A stretch of 64,000 bases of DNA from the NCBI GenBank assembly GCA_036426205.1, contig CM071568.1, positions 51,062,040 to 51,126,039 of the forward strand. Direction: 5' to 3'. Below the pieces are notes generated by a model, which worked only from the letters and a program-made list of their open reading frames with translations, made no database searches and had not been told where the DNA came from. How positions within the stretch are numbered: position 1 is the stretch's first letter; each line of letters opens with the position of its first letter. Of this stretch, positions 54,775 to 64,000 are shown piece by piece. The DNA comes from Ascaphus truei. Lineage: Eukaryota; Chordata; Amphibia; Anura; Ascaphidae. Made by a program: the position numbers and the translations under genes.

Positions 54775-55092
54775 TCTCCAGATCCAGAGTGTGAGACAGA
54801 GAGAGAGACAGAGTGTGAGACAGAAAGAGAGAGAGGGGCAGTGTGAGACAGAGACAGAGAGGTGTGAGACAGAGAGGTGTGAGACAGAGAGGTGTGAGAC
54901 AGAGAGAGTGTGAGACAGAGAGAGCGTAAGACAGAGAGAGTGCGAGACTGAGTATGAGAGAGTGTGAGACACACAGAGAGAGAGAGAGAGACAGAGAGAG
55001 AAAGAGACACAGAGAGAGACAGACAGAGAGAGACAGACAGAGAGACAGAGAGACAGACAGAGAGAGACAGACAGAGAGAGAGGCAGAAAGAA

Positions 55093-55132
<40 letters not shown>

Positions 55133-55330
55133 GACAGACAGACACAGAGAGATATAGACAGAGAGACAGAAAGAGAGACAGACAGACAGAGAGAGTGTAA
55201 AAGAGAGAGACAGACAGAGCGAGTGTAAGAGAGAGAGTGTGTGAGAGAGGGAGTGTGTGAGAGAGGGAGTGTGTGAGAGAGAGAGGGATTGAGAGTGTGT
55301 GTGAGAGAGAGTATGTGGGTTACAGAGAGA
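54775..55330 (+). repeat. GAGACAGA/GAGAGTGT satellite
   Basis: GAGA, GACA and GTGA units in higher-order groups such as 'GTGTGAGACAGAGAG', at least 500 bp. A Ser/Leu-rich minus-strand frame of 307 codons and Arg/Glu-rich plus-strand frames are artefacts of stop-free repeats. Confidence 0.95.
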
Positions 55331-56010
55331 GAGAGTGTGGGTGACAGTGAGACTGTGGGTGACAGAGAGAGAGAAAGAGTTTGGGTGACAGCAAGTGTTC
55401 GTGACAGCTAGTGTGGGTGAGAGTGTAGGTGAGAGAGGGTGTGGATGACGTGGTGTGTGGGTGACGGGGTGGGTGACTGACTGACGGGGTGGGTGACTGA
55501 CTGACACTTGGGTGGGTGACTAGTACTGGGTGGGTGACTGGCACTTGGGTGGGTGACTATAATTGGATGGATGGGTGACTGACTGGGTGGGTAGGTGTGT
55601 AGGGGACTGGCTGACTGACAGGGTGGGTGACTGGGTGGGTGACTTGGTGGGTGGGTGACTGGCATTTGGGTGGGTGACTATGACTGACTGGATGGATGGG
55701 TGACTGACTGGGTCGGTAGGTGTGTAGGGGACTGGGTGGGTGACTGACACTTGGGTGGGTGACTGACTGGGTGGATGGGTGACTGACTGGGTGGGTAGGT
55801 GACTGACTGACTGTGTGGGTTAGTGACACTTGGGTGGGTGGGTGACTATGACTGGATGGGTGATGGGTGACTGGTGGATGGGTGACTGACTAGGTAGGTA
55901 GGTGACTAGGTGGGTGACTAACTGACTGGTTGGGTGACTGACTGTGGGTGACTGACTGTGGGTGGTTGACTCACTGTGGGTGGGTGAGTGGCTGGGTAAC
56001 TGACTGTGGG
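55331..56010 (+). repeat. GGGTGACTGACT satellite
   Basis: Units of GTGGGTGACTGACTG, TGACACTTGGGTG and GGATGGGTGACT form higher-order repeats of about 100-150 bp (note TGGTACTGG, GGCACTTGGG and TGTGTAGGGGACTG returning). Confidence 0.95.
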
Positions 56011-56450
56011 TGTCTATTCATTGGAAGGGAGGGGGCCAACCTGTGCAATAGAGAGTATGTCCAGGCAGCTGATCATTGCTTGCTTGCAGGACACCTACTT
56101 GTGGTGTCCTGCACATGCGTGCGTCGCCAGACAGGCGGGCCAGCACCAGGCTCCAGTAACTTCAACTCCCGACCTTCGCGCTCTAAACATCTCGTGCTCA
56201 CCAGCATCTTCTCCAAGGCTGCCTCCTCATCTCATTGACGTCATGACATCACGAGCGTCATGTTGGCATGGCAGCGCGGTGTCATTTGACACCGCGTGGC
56301 CATTGCAGTTGGAGAAGGAAAATGCACGTAGAAGCTGCAACACGCCGCCGCACCACCCAGCCACAGCACCTCGCCAGCAGCAGCAAATGGTTAACCTCCC
56401 CTGGAGAGGCTTGTTGCAGGTGCAGCAAATCAACAAGCAGCACTCCTGAT
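56011..56450. other. GC-rich unassigned DNA
   Basis: GC-rich, with 'GTGTCATTTGACACCGCGTGG' (a short palindrome) and CAGCAG runs. The open frames lack recognisable domains. It may be the 5' part of the LTR that follows. Confidence 0.4.
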
Positions 56451-57014
56451 TAAACAGTGAGTTAAAAGACAGGAAGTTGCCAGAGACATTGAGATTGTTT
56501 TCCCCAGAGAGAGGGGAGAGATTATTTCCCCAACCAGAAGGAAGCTGTTTTGCACAGTTACCTAGGCCTGCTTGATGCTGGTCGCAGAGCCTGCTGGGAC
56601 TGCCTGGGCTGCATACTCAGGAAGAACAAGCCTGTGGAGTGAAGATAAGGATGTTAGACTGCTGTGGGAGCAGGGCTGTACTGTCCAGGACATTGGCTCC
56701 CGAGGGATTTACTGGACATTCGTGGGACAGAGTCACCAACAAACAGATAAGAACTCAATGTTATTTCTCTATGCATGAGTGGGTTATTTAAAGCTGGTAA
56801 CTTACTTAGCTTGCCAGCGACGAAGAAAAGCTTATGCTGTGAGTCAGTCTCCTGTGAGGAGTAGGCTTTACTTTTATGATTTGTTTTCTTAACAAATTTG
56901 TTAAGAACAACGTTGGGCCTTTTTTTGTGTTCGTGATCCCTTGTAAAATAAACCCTGGTTCAACTAAATATAGTTTCCTGCCTTGAATATGGGACACAAT
57001 ACCCCACAACATGA
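56451..57014 (+). mobile_element. gypsy-like LTR fragment
   Basis: The 3' part (AATAAACCCTGGTTC, then GTTTCCTGCC, then GGGACACAATACCCC, then ATGACAGAGGCATCA) matches in order the LTR ending at 29,286 and its leader. No gag follows, as it runs into (TA)n DNA. The left boundary is not resolved. Confidence 0.55.
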
Positions 57015-57029
57015 CAGAGGCATCACTCT

Positions 57030-57176
57030 ATATACAGTGTATGTATATATATATATATATATATATAATGTACACTTTATATATATACATACACGGTATA
57101 TAGATACCCTCTACACACACATATATATATATTATATATATATCTTATATATATAGTATATATATATATATATATA

Positions 57177-57215
<39 letters not shown>
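57030..57215. repeat. (TA)n tracts
   Basis: Long TA stretches broken by short TC and TG interruptions, directly left of the Tc1-like element. Confidence 0.95.
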
Positions 57216-57216
<1 letters not shown>

Positions 57217-57233
57217 TGTGTGTGTATGTATTA

Positions 57234-57812
57234 CAGTTGTGTGAAAAAGAAAGTATACCCTCTTAAATTCTATGGTTTTACATACTGGACAGTAATAACA
57301 CCATCTGTTCCTGCAGTCCTTAAAATTAGGTAAATACAACCTCAGATGAACAATAACACATGACATATTACACTGTGTCATGATTTTTTAAAGAAAAATA
57401 AAGCAAAAATGGAGAAGCCATGTGTGAAAAACTAAGTATACCTTATGATTCAATAGCTTGTAGAACCACCTTTAGCAGCAATAACTTGAAGTAATCGTTT
57501 TCTGTATGACTCCCTCATATCGTTGTGGAGGAATTTTGGGCATTTGATTAGCAGCACCTGTCTGCTACTTAGCATCTTAATTCCTATGGAAGCAATAAGG
57601 GTGTACTTAGTTTTTCACACATGGCTTCTCTATTTTGGCTTTATTTTTGTTATATAAATCATGACACGGTGTAATATGTTATGTGTTGTTGTTCATCTGT
57701 GGTTGTATTTACCTAATTGTAAGACGTGCTAAGGAACATATGATTGTTATTATGTCCTGAAATGTAAAACCGTAGAATTCAAAGAGGGTGTACTTTATTT
57801 TTCACACAACTG
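57234..57812. mobile_element. Tc1-like nonautonomous element with IR/DR ends
   Basis: TA at 57,232-57,233 and 57,813-57,814. Termini CAGTTGTGTGAAAAAGAAAG and CAGTTGTGTGAAAAATAAAG. Each inverted repeat is about 200 bp and has an inner copy of the end motif (CATGTGTGAAAAACTAAGTA at 57,418, its complement at 57,599). That is the inner/outer direct-repeat layout of Sleeping-Beauty-type Tc1 elements. On the minus strand a short relic near 57,540-57,455 encodes the end of a Tc1 transposase (KRLLQVIAAKGGSTSY). Confidence 0.85.
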
Positions 57813-57818
57813 TATATA

Positions 57819-58242
57819 CAGATGAGACCACGAGTATTCTAAAGCTTGCCTTAAACTTGCCCGGTTTCATTCTGGGTATGTGCTGGGTGTAACCTGGCTA
57901 GTTTAAGGCAAGTTTAAGGCATTTCTGCATTGACTAATGACCCATAGGATTAACACAGCAGGGGTCCCTGGCAGTCCCATTCAGTTTAAAACTAGACCCA
58001 GCATTTCTGCTTTGACTAATGACCCATAGGATTAACACAGCAGGGGTCCCTGCAGTCCCATTCAGTTTGAATGGGACTGCCAGGGACCCCCGCTGTTAAT
58101 CTGGTGGGCCATTAATCAATGCAGAAATGCTGGGTCTAGTTTAAGGCAAGTTTAAGGCATGTATCCAGCATGTACCTGGGTGTACCTGGGTCTTTTTGGC
58201 GATTGCCACTATTTTGCGTTAGAATAACCGTGGGCACTACAG
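57819..58242. mobile_element. TA-flanked palindromic MITE E4
   Basis: TA at 57,817-57,818 and 58,243-58,244. Ends CAGATGAGACCACGAGTATT and CTGTAGTGCCCACGGTTATT. The interior has a duplicated block 'GACCCATAGGATTAACACAG' (57,948 and 58,021) and a palindrome with AGTTTGAATGGGACTGCC. Same family as E3. Confidence 0.8.
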
Positions 58243-58244
58243 TA

Positions 58245-58744
58245 TACATACATAACTTATTTTATCTTAACTGTTCATGCAATGTCTTATATATAATGTT
58301 TAACCGTTTTCACCTAATGTAATGCAATGTTTTTATATATAATGTTTAATAGAGAGCGCACACTCTATGGCAATAAGACAATTTAATCACACAAATAGTA
58401 AAATTCATGAAAATGTAATTATATACGTATATGTATAAACACACACTATTATGTATGCTGTACACACATACATAGAACATCTACAAAATAAACTATGTTT
58501 TATTTAACCCATTTATTTTCAGTGGGGCTACGTAGGCCTTCTCAAGGAGACCCTAGGTAGCCACATTGGCACTCAATGATGGAATTAACTATATGATCAC
58601 TAACCCCCTCCATAATAAAGGTTACTACCCTCTTTACAGTTAGAGCCCCCCCGAGAACTATTCCAAAAATGGCCCAATAGCCAACCATAAAAAAAAGGAA
58701 AAAATAAAAACATTACAAATAATCCATGGCACAATGGACCAAAT
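58245..58744. other. no recognisable feature
   Basis: AT-rich DNA. Nothing recognised. Confidence 0.5.
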
Positions 58745-58930
58745 TTTTGTTTGTTTGATAAAGCGCTTAGTGCGAAACACGTTGGTTCGTGTCTGCCTCT
58801 GTTTTACATGACCGAATAAATCTTTAAATTTTAATTTTTTGAGTCGCCCTCTCTCTAGTCATTGATCGGTGGTGTGCCACATCTTTTTCTACTTTTGTAA
58901 ATGGGAGTTAACACTGGAAAGGGGTGCAAT
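58745..58930 (+). mobile_element. Penelope-like terminal fragment
   Basis: A ribozyme-like motif (58,756-58,785), then CATGACCGAATAAATC and 'TCGCCCTCTCTCTAGTC', the usual order of core, AATAAA and tail. No coding part. Confidence 0.55.
58756..58785 (+). ncRNA. hammerhead-ribozyme-like motif
   Basis: TTGATAAAGCGCTTAGTGCG then AAACACGTTGG. Stem II is GCGC/GTGC with one G-U pair, and GAAA is intact. The core reads UUGAUAA, two changes from consensus. Confidence 0.5.
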
Positions 58931-60180
58931 AACCATTAGTCTCTTCTGAGAGCTCTTTAGAATAAATGTATATGTATATGATAAATTATTAAGGACTTGG
59001 CCACAATGCCATTTCAATTTAGCAGGTGAAGATATAATCCCTCCTCAATTAATCTTGAGAAATACACGTAAAGCCTCCCTTTTCCCATTATTGTGCACTT
59101 TGGTTGTATATTAATACCTCCTCTAAAAAAAATCCTGTTTTTTTATGTGTATACAGTGTATGTTGTCTTACTGATTTCTATGTAGTAATATTTTATTCAG
59201 AATACATTTAATCATGGATCTCTATTATTATTATTTTGAATAGAGTAACAGCTGGTATTATTATAATTTGTAGTCTGGGGATAACCATCTGTAGAGGTAT
59301 TGCATAACGAGGGAAGAAGAGAGAAATGGAAATGGAATAGGGAGCTTTATAAAACAACATGAAATGAACATTGATGCTTTTTTTTTTTTTAACTGGATAG
59401 GAAGAAGCTCTTTTTTTGCATCAATTCAAAGCTCTAAAACCTTCCAAGCTAAAGAAACCTGGTTAAAATTACTGTAGAATTTGCTGCAGGTGTCTTTATC
59501 ACTGAAATTAATTAATTACATTGCTAGACAGTGAACATTTATCATAGCAAGTTTAAACAGCATGTAACAGTCATCCATACCACCATAGGTCAGACAAAAG
59601 TCCACAGAATAGCAAGGCATAGGACCCCGGAGTAGTAAGACCCACCACCATATATGAGAAAGATCATTAGATAGAGCTAGGCTCTAGCAGTGAGAAGCAA
59701 AATGTTGGAGCCTATTCAGTACATCACAGACAGGCTCCTGGACAGACCCTTATACAGTGATCATTGTTCTCTGATTTAATTAGTCATGTTAATTAATTGC
59801 AGTAGGCTAAATACCTGGACCAGAGGGACTCCCAGAATCCCATGGCTAAATCAATTGCTAGCTAGGATTATTTACAAATGTGTGGATCTACAGTATGATA
59901 GTTAACAGTGATATGCAACACTCTTCTGTTTCAGGCAGCATGATTGTGTTACCATTGATGGGCATAAATGTTGTATGTGGTCAGAATATAAAGAGGCAAC
60001 ATGTAAAAATACAAATGAATAATTCTAACCTCCGTTTCAGTTCAAAAAAGGAAAAACATCCAAAATATCCCAAAAAGAGCCAAGCTGCATGTCTTTCTTC
60101 ACAGAACCATTCTAGGAAATGTGCATGTCTCATTAAGTGTCACCACATGTGTAGTCAATAAAGTAGAAAAAGAGAAAAGA
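58931..60180. other. no recognisable feature
   Basis: AT-rich, with a T12 run. The open frame at 59,880-60,161 has no recognisable pattern. Confidence 0.5.
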
Positions 60181-60420
60181 GACAGCACACTATCCAGAGA
60201 GCAGAGTAACACTCATTTTTTTGTTAAGTATCCAGCTTACATTTTAGCAGCACATATTAGTAGTGAAAAAATGTTGCCTTTATTTTGAAAGGAACAGGTC
60301 ACACGCAGAAGCGACGTTTCAGGCCCATACACAGCCTTTCATCAGGTAGGTGGTCAGTAAAGTGACAAATAGTGCAGTTTAAATACATCTGTGGCGTCCT
60401 CCGAAGCAAACTGAAGGGAC
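60181..60420 (-). mobile_element. Penelope-like terminal fragment
   Basis: A ribozyme-like motif at 60,311-60,347 on the minus strand, followed (leftward) by CAAAATAAAGGC, an AATAAA-type site. Confidence 0.6.
60311..60347 (-). ncRNA. hammerhead-ribozyme-like motif
   Basis: Minus strand: CCTGATGAAAGGCTGTGTAT, GGGCCT, GAAACGTCGC. The core CUGAUGA and GAAA are intact. Stem II is AGGCU/GGCCU with one G-U pair. Confidence 0.65.
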
Positions 60421-60964
60421 ATCATTCCATTTCCAAATGTTGGAGCGTCCTGTTGTCAATTAAAAACTGGAGTAAGCCACTCCTCCTCTCTCATTGACAG
60501 TCTCCAATATCTCGGAAGAAACCTACGTCGTGACGTTGGGAGTACATTCCACCCACCCAGCTCATTATTACAGTTATGGAAAAATGTAGTTGTTATTTTT
60601 ATAGCATTGGAATCAGGAGGTCCTCCACAGTTGAACCATTTATTTTTGTAGCTCCGGAGTCCACCCAGCTCCTGGGATATATACTGGTGTGGTTATTGGT
60701 GTGCTCCCTGGACATTTTAACAGCTGACCAATAGGAACTCTCTCTCTCTCTCGCTCTCTTTTGAATTGCATGCTTTGTTCAATTTTTTTATAACTTTGTT
60801 TTCTACCAATTTTTTGTGGATTTGAGAAGAAATAGAAAGATTTGTGCTAAAATTTGCAAACCAGAAGTTGACACATTCCCCAAACTCTAGTGCAGAGCTC
60901 AAAAAACGTATTACAACTCTGGAAGACCCCTGGCTTTAATGCTGTAAAAAAATGAAATACTATA
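60421..60964. other. no recognisable gene
   Basis: Unassigned. Contains a short (TC)n run at about 60,739. Part may belong to the PLE fragment. Confidence 0.45.
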
Positions 60965-60994
60965 TAGCCAGTAATATATATATATATATATTAT

Positions 60995-61025
<31 letters not shown>

Positions 61026-61043
61026 CTATAATAGATATATCTA

Positions 61044-61081
<38 letters not shown>

Positions 61082-61092
61082 ATAGATATATA
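60965..61092. repeat. (TA)n tracts
   Basis: Two long TA stretches around 'TCTATAATAGATATATC'. Confidence 0.95.
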
Positions 61093-61760
<668 letters not shown>

Positions 61761-62699
61761 AATAAGCAGAGCAGAGGTGTGTCTATAACTCATTTGAATG
61801 AGCTCTACATTTGTATACACACTTTAAATAGCATGTCTTGTGTAAGCATTCAATTTGGAGCTGGATTAAAGCCCCCTTTGCAATAATGCACCAATAGGAA
61901 CATGACACTAGTCAGGCAATATTATAAGAACCCAGCATTTGCAGCATATATTTTCTGAAGCCGTGGCTGTAATTGTCACTTTTTTTGATGCACAGATGTT
62001 ACCTGGCAATGCGTACTATTCTTGGTAATAGACCAAGGCCCCGTATAAGAACGGAAATGAATGAATTTGGCATTCCTGATGATAAGGTACTCCCAGATGT
62101 ACTGCAACACACCTCACATCAACAGCTATCGCTCCAGTGACCAAACACTGCAAGTATTGCGTTTTTGTGCTACAGTGTAATTTCCGGAAATAGTACTGTA
62201 GCAAGCTTTTTCCCAACCTGTTTTTTCTCACATTTTTAAACAAGTAATTGAGGGCATTGCTCTCTAGAACTAAAGATTCACCAAAATTCCCTCAAGATTA
62301 ACAGATTATTGACACCAAATTTAAATGCTTCCAGTTAGCTCACTTTCCGCATTTTTTGGGAGCTTTGGCTGCACCCACACAGCATTACACACAGCACTAG
62401 TGCCTCCACAGAGGGAGGAAGCTATGTACAGAATCTGGAAATTCTTCCATTCCATTTGTGATTCTTCACTTATCATCACCAATCCTGGTTGCTAAATACC
62501 TTGGCTGACCCCATGATGCATGATTGGGAAACTGGGTGAATTTATGCATAACCAATGGTGCTAATCTATGTCCTCATGATTATTTTTAAAGATCAGCAGC
62601 TATTGATTCTGTAGCAACTAACTCTAAATTAGCTCCTAATTGCAGAAATAGCTGTACCACCGGGCTAACATTTGAACTCCACCACTATTTTTGTGATAA
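61761..62699. other. no recognisable feature
   Basis: AT-rich DNA. Nothing recognised. Confidence 0.5.
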
Positions 62700-63000
62700 C
62701 AGATGCAGCGGCCGTTATTCGAAACATTTCTCTGAGCCATTGTCATAAAGTCTACTGTATTCCACGTGTGATTTACTCATTATTCTCGGTGAACGCTAGC
62801 GTTAACGCGGCCAATCACACCAATGACATCTGTGTTTAGTGTTGTTGATTTCTTTGAATTACCTGGATTATGATTTGTTTGGGTGCAGTTCTTCGCGTAT
62901 CTGCCAGGTGGAAAAATGAATCCCCTTTGCACTATCTATCCAATGCACTGTAGCACAGTAACTGTGTATGTGTCAATTTGCAGGTGTTTAAAAAACAGAT
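62700..63000. mobile_element. 378-bp MITE family, truncated copy 2
   Basis: Starts CAGATGCAGCGGCCGTTATT and runs colinear with the reverse complement of 14,300 down to about 14,040, including CTTCGCGTAT and 'GTCAATTTGCAGGTGTTTAA'. Stops at about 63,000 without its second terminus. Confidence 0.8.
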
Positions 63001-63362
63001 AAAAAGAGAGTCCACCACAGTGATCCATTGTAAAATGACCATAATTTCAGTATCTAAACACAATGGGGGTCATGCAGTAAGCGGCGGAAAATTGCATTCG
63101 CCAGGGGTTTGAATTTGCCTTGTTTTTGGCGTGTTGCCCTCGCTGTATGCAGGAAGGGCCGAATCCCTGGCGAATCACAGTAAGAGCAACATTGCCAAAC
63201 ATGATGAGTTACCGGTGGCGAGACAGTCTGCCTGGCGAGAAGCTGCCGGGAAGCCGTCCCCTGCCGAGATGTGTCTGCAGCAGAGAGAGATCCGCCGCTC
63301 TCTCGACGCAAACATCGGCACATTAAAAAAAATTCTAATCAATTTTATTTATAGGGTACATG

Positions 63363-63603
63363 TGCAGGGGGTCTCCGGAGCTGAACCGCATTGGTTTCAA
63401 GTCCGGGGACCTCCTGCTTCCTGAGATACAGGCCCCGTTATGAGGTGCCGGTATCCATCTGCATTTAAATGTCCAGATCACATGACCGCGGAATGTAAAC
63501 AAAGCAGCAGGTTACCGGCACCCCATAAAGGGGCCTGTATCTTGGGAAGCAGGGGGTCCCCGGACCTAAAACCAAAGCGGTTCAGCTCTGGAGACACTCT
63601 GCA
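63363..63603. repeat. hairpin module
   Basis: Arms with 'CAGGGGGTCTCCGGAGCTGA' on the left and its diverged complement on the right, like 17,092-17,331. Confidence 0.85.
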
Positions 63604-63715
63604 CATCTACACTATGAATAAAACACCCATATCAATAAACAATCATTTGTTATCTTTGCGGCTATCTGCTATGGTAACGAAGCAGCATGAATGTATTTTT
63701 AATAATAGTGTACTG

Positions 63716-63955
63716 TGAGCAGGGGGTCCCCTGAGCTGAACCGCATTGATTTGTGGATCAGGGACCCCCTGCTTCTCGAGTTACAGGCCCCGGTATGAGT
63801 CATTGGGTGCCAGTGTCGCCGCCATCTTTATAGCGTCCCATACGCGAAGTGCCCGCTATAAAGATGGCGGCGACACTGGCACCGATGCCCCAAACCGGGG
63901 CCTGTAACTTGGGAAGTAGGAGGTACCTGAGCCACAAATCAATGCGGTTCAGCTC
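63716..63955. repeat. hairpin module with extended stem
   Basis: Outer arms as in the other modules plus an inner perfect inverted repeat, AGTGTCGCCGCCATCTTTAT against ATAAAGATGGCGGCGACACT. The stem is therefore almost continuous across the module. Confidence 0.9.
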
Positions 63956-64000
63956 GTGTCCGGAGTGTGGTGTTTAGACGTTGGTAGGCCAGGTGTGAAT

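Larger units (their letters stand above)
63065..64000. mobile_element. Harbinger-type hairpin element, copy 2 (cut by window end)
   Basis: Starts GGGGGTCATGCAGTAAG and has the same GGCGA-rich subterminal block as 16,791-17,040. Two hairpin modules follow (63,363-63,603 and 63,716-63,955). The second has a loop arm pair 'TCGCCGCCATCTTTATAGCG' and its complement, which is absent in the first copy. It runs off the window. Confidence 0.85.

Noticed and set aside
54584..55507. A 307-codon Ser/Leu-rich minus-strand open frame
   Set aside because: It lies on a GAGACAGA satellite. The sequence is low-complexity, with mirrored open frames on the other strand.

Overview
The window reads as vertebrate intergenic or intronic DNA from a transposon-rich genome. 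An amphibian, probably a frog, fits best. The evidence is the mix of elements: a Gmr1-type Ty3/gypsy element with integrase upstream of reverse transcriptase, CR1/L2/Rex1-like and L1/Tx1-like LINEs, Penelope-like remnants with hammerhead-ribozyme motifs, MIR-like SINEs, and many TA- or TWA-flanked nonautonomous DNA transposons. The species-level call is inference. I found no convincing host exon, tRNA, rRNA or CRISPR array. All protein-coding signal recognised here belongs to transposable elements, and all of it is decayed.

Layout: 0.3-0.7 kb Penelope-like (PLE) remnant. 1-8.6 kb, a hairpin-rich DNA-transposon relic split by a rearranged L1 (2.8-6.5 kb) and a 397-bp MITE. 8.6-16.8 kb, SINE scraps, purine minisatellites, two PLE remnants with ribozyme motifs, a 378-bp MITE and a solo LTR (15.1-15.9 kb). 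16.8-20.4 kb, a complete 3.56-kb Harbinger-type nonautonomous element (TTA target duplication) carrying long hairpins and a CRE/CCAAT cluster. 20.5-21.6 kb, palindromes flanking a purine minisatellite. 22.5-26.5 kb, a CR1-like LINE interrupted by a 2.07-kb Tigger-like element. 27-29.4 kb, two solo LTRs followed by an LTR with a gag start. 29.7-35.3 kb, PLE remnants and a third member of one solo-LTR family with a nested MITE. 36.4-41.9 kb, the Gmr1-like element (minus strand), whose 5' LTR is half inverted. 42-46.5 kb, a TG-rich satellite, PLE pieces, a MIR-like SINE and a solo LTR. 48.4-53.6 kb, a second CR1-like copy interrupted by four insertions. 54.8-56 kb, large simple satellites. 57-64 kb, a Tc1-like and a TA-flanked MITE, PLE remnants, long (TA)n and (CA)n tracts, and at the right edge a second Harbinger-type copy running off the window.

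The nesting gives a relative history. The CR1-like copies, the Harbinger relic and one solo LTR are hosts. Rex1-like, Tigger-like, Harbinger-type and TA-MITE insertions are younger. Target duplications can be read directly for most of them. The most informative signals are the inverted LTR half with its displaced target-site duplication, eight dispersed hammerhead-like motifs, the array of four CRE octamers with CCAAT boxes inside a nonautonomous transposon, and its repeated 230-bp palindromes.
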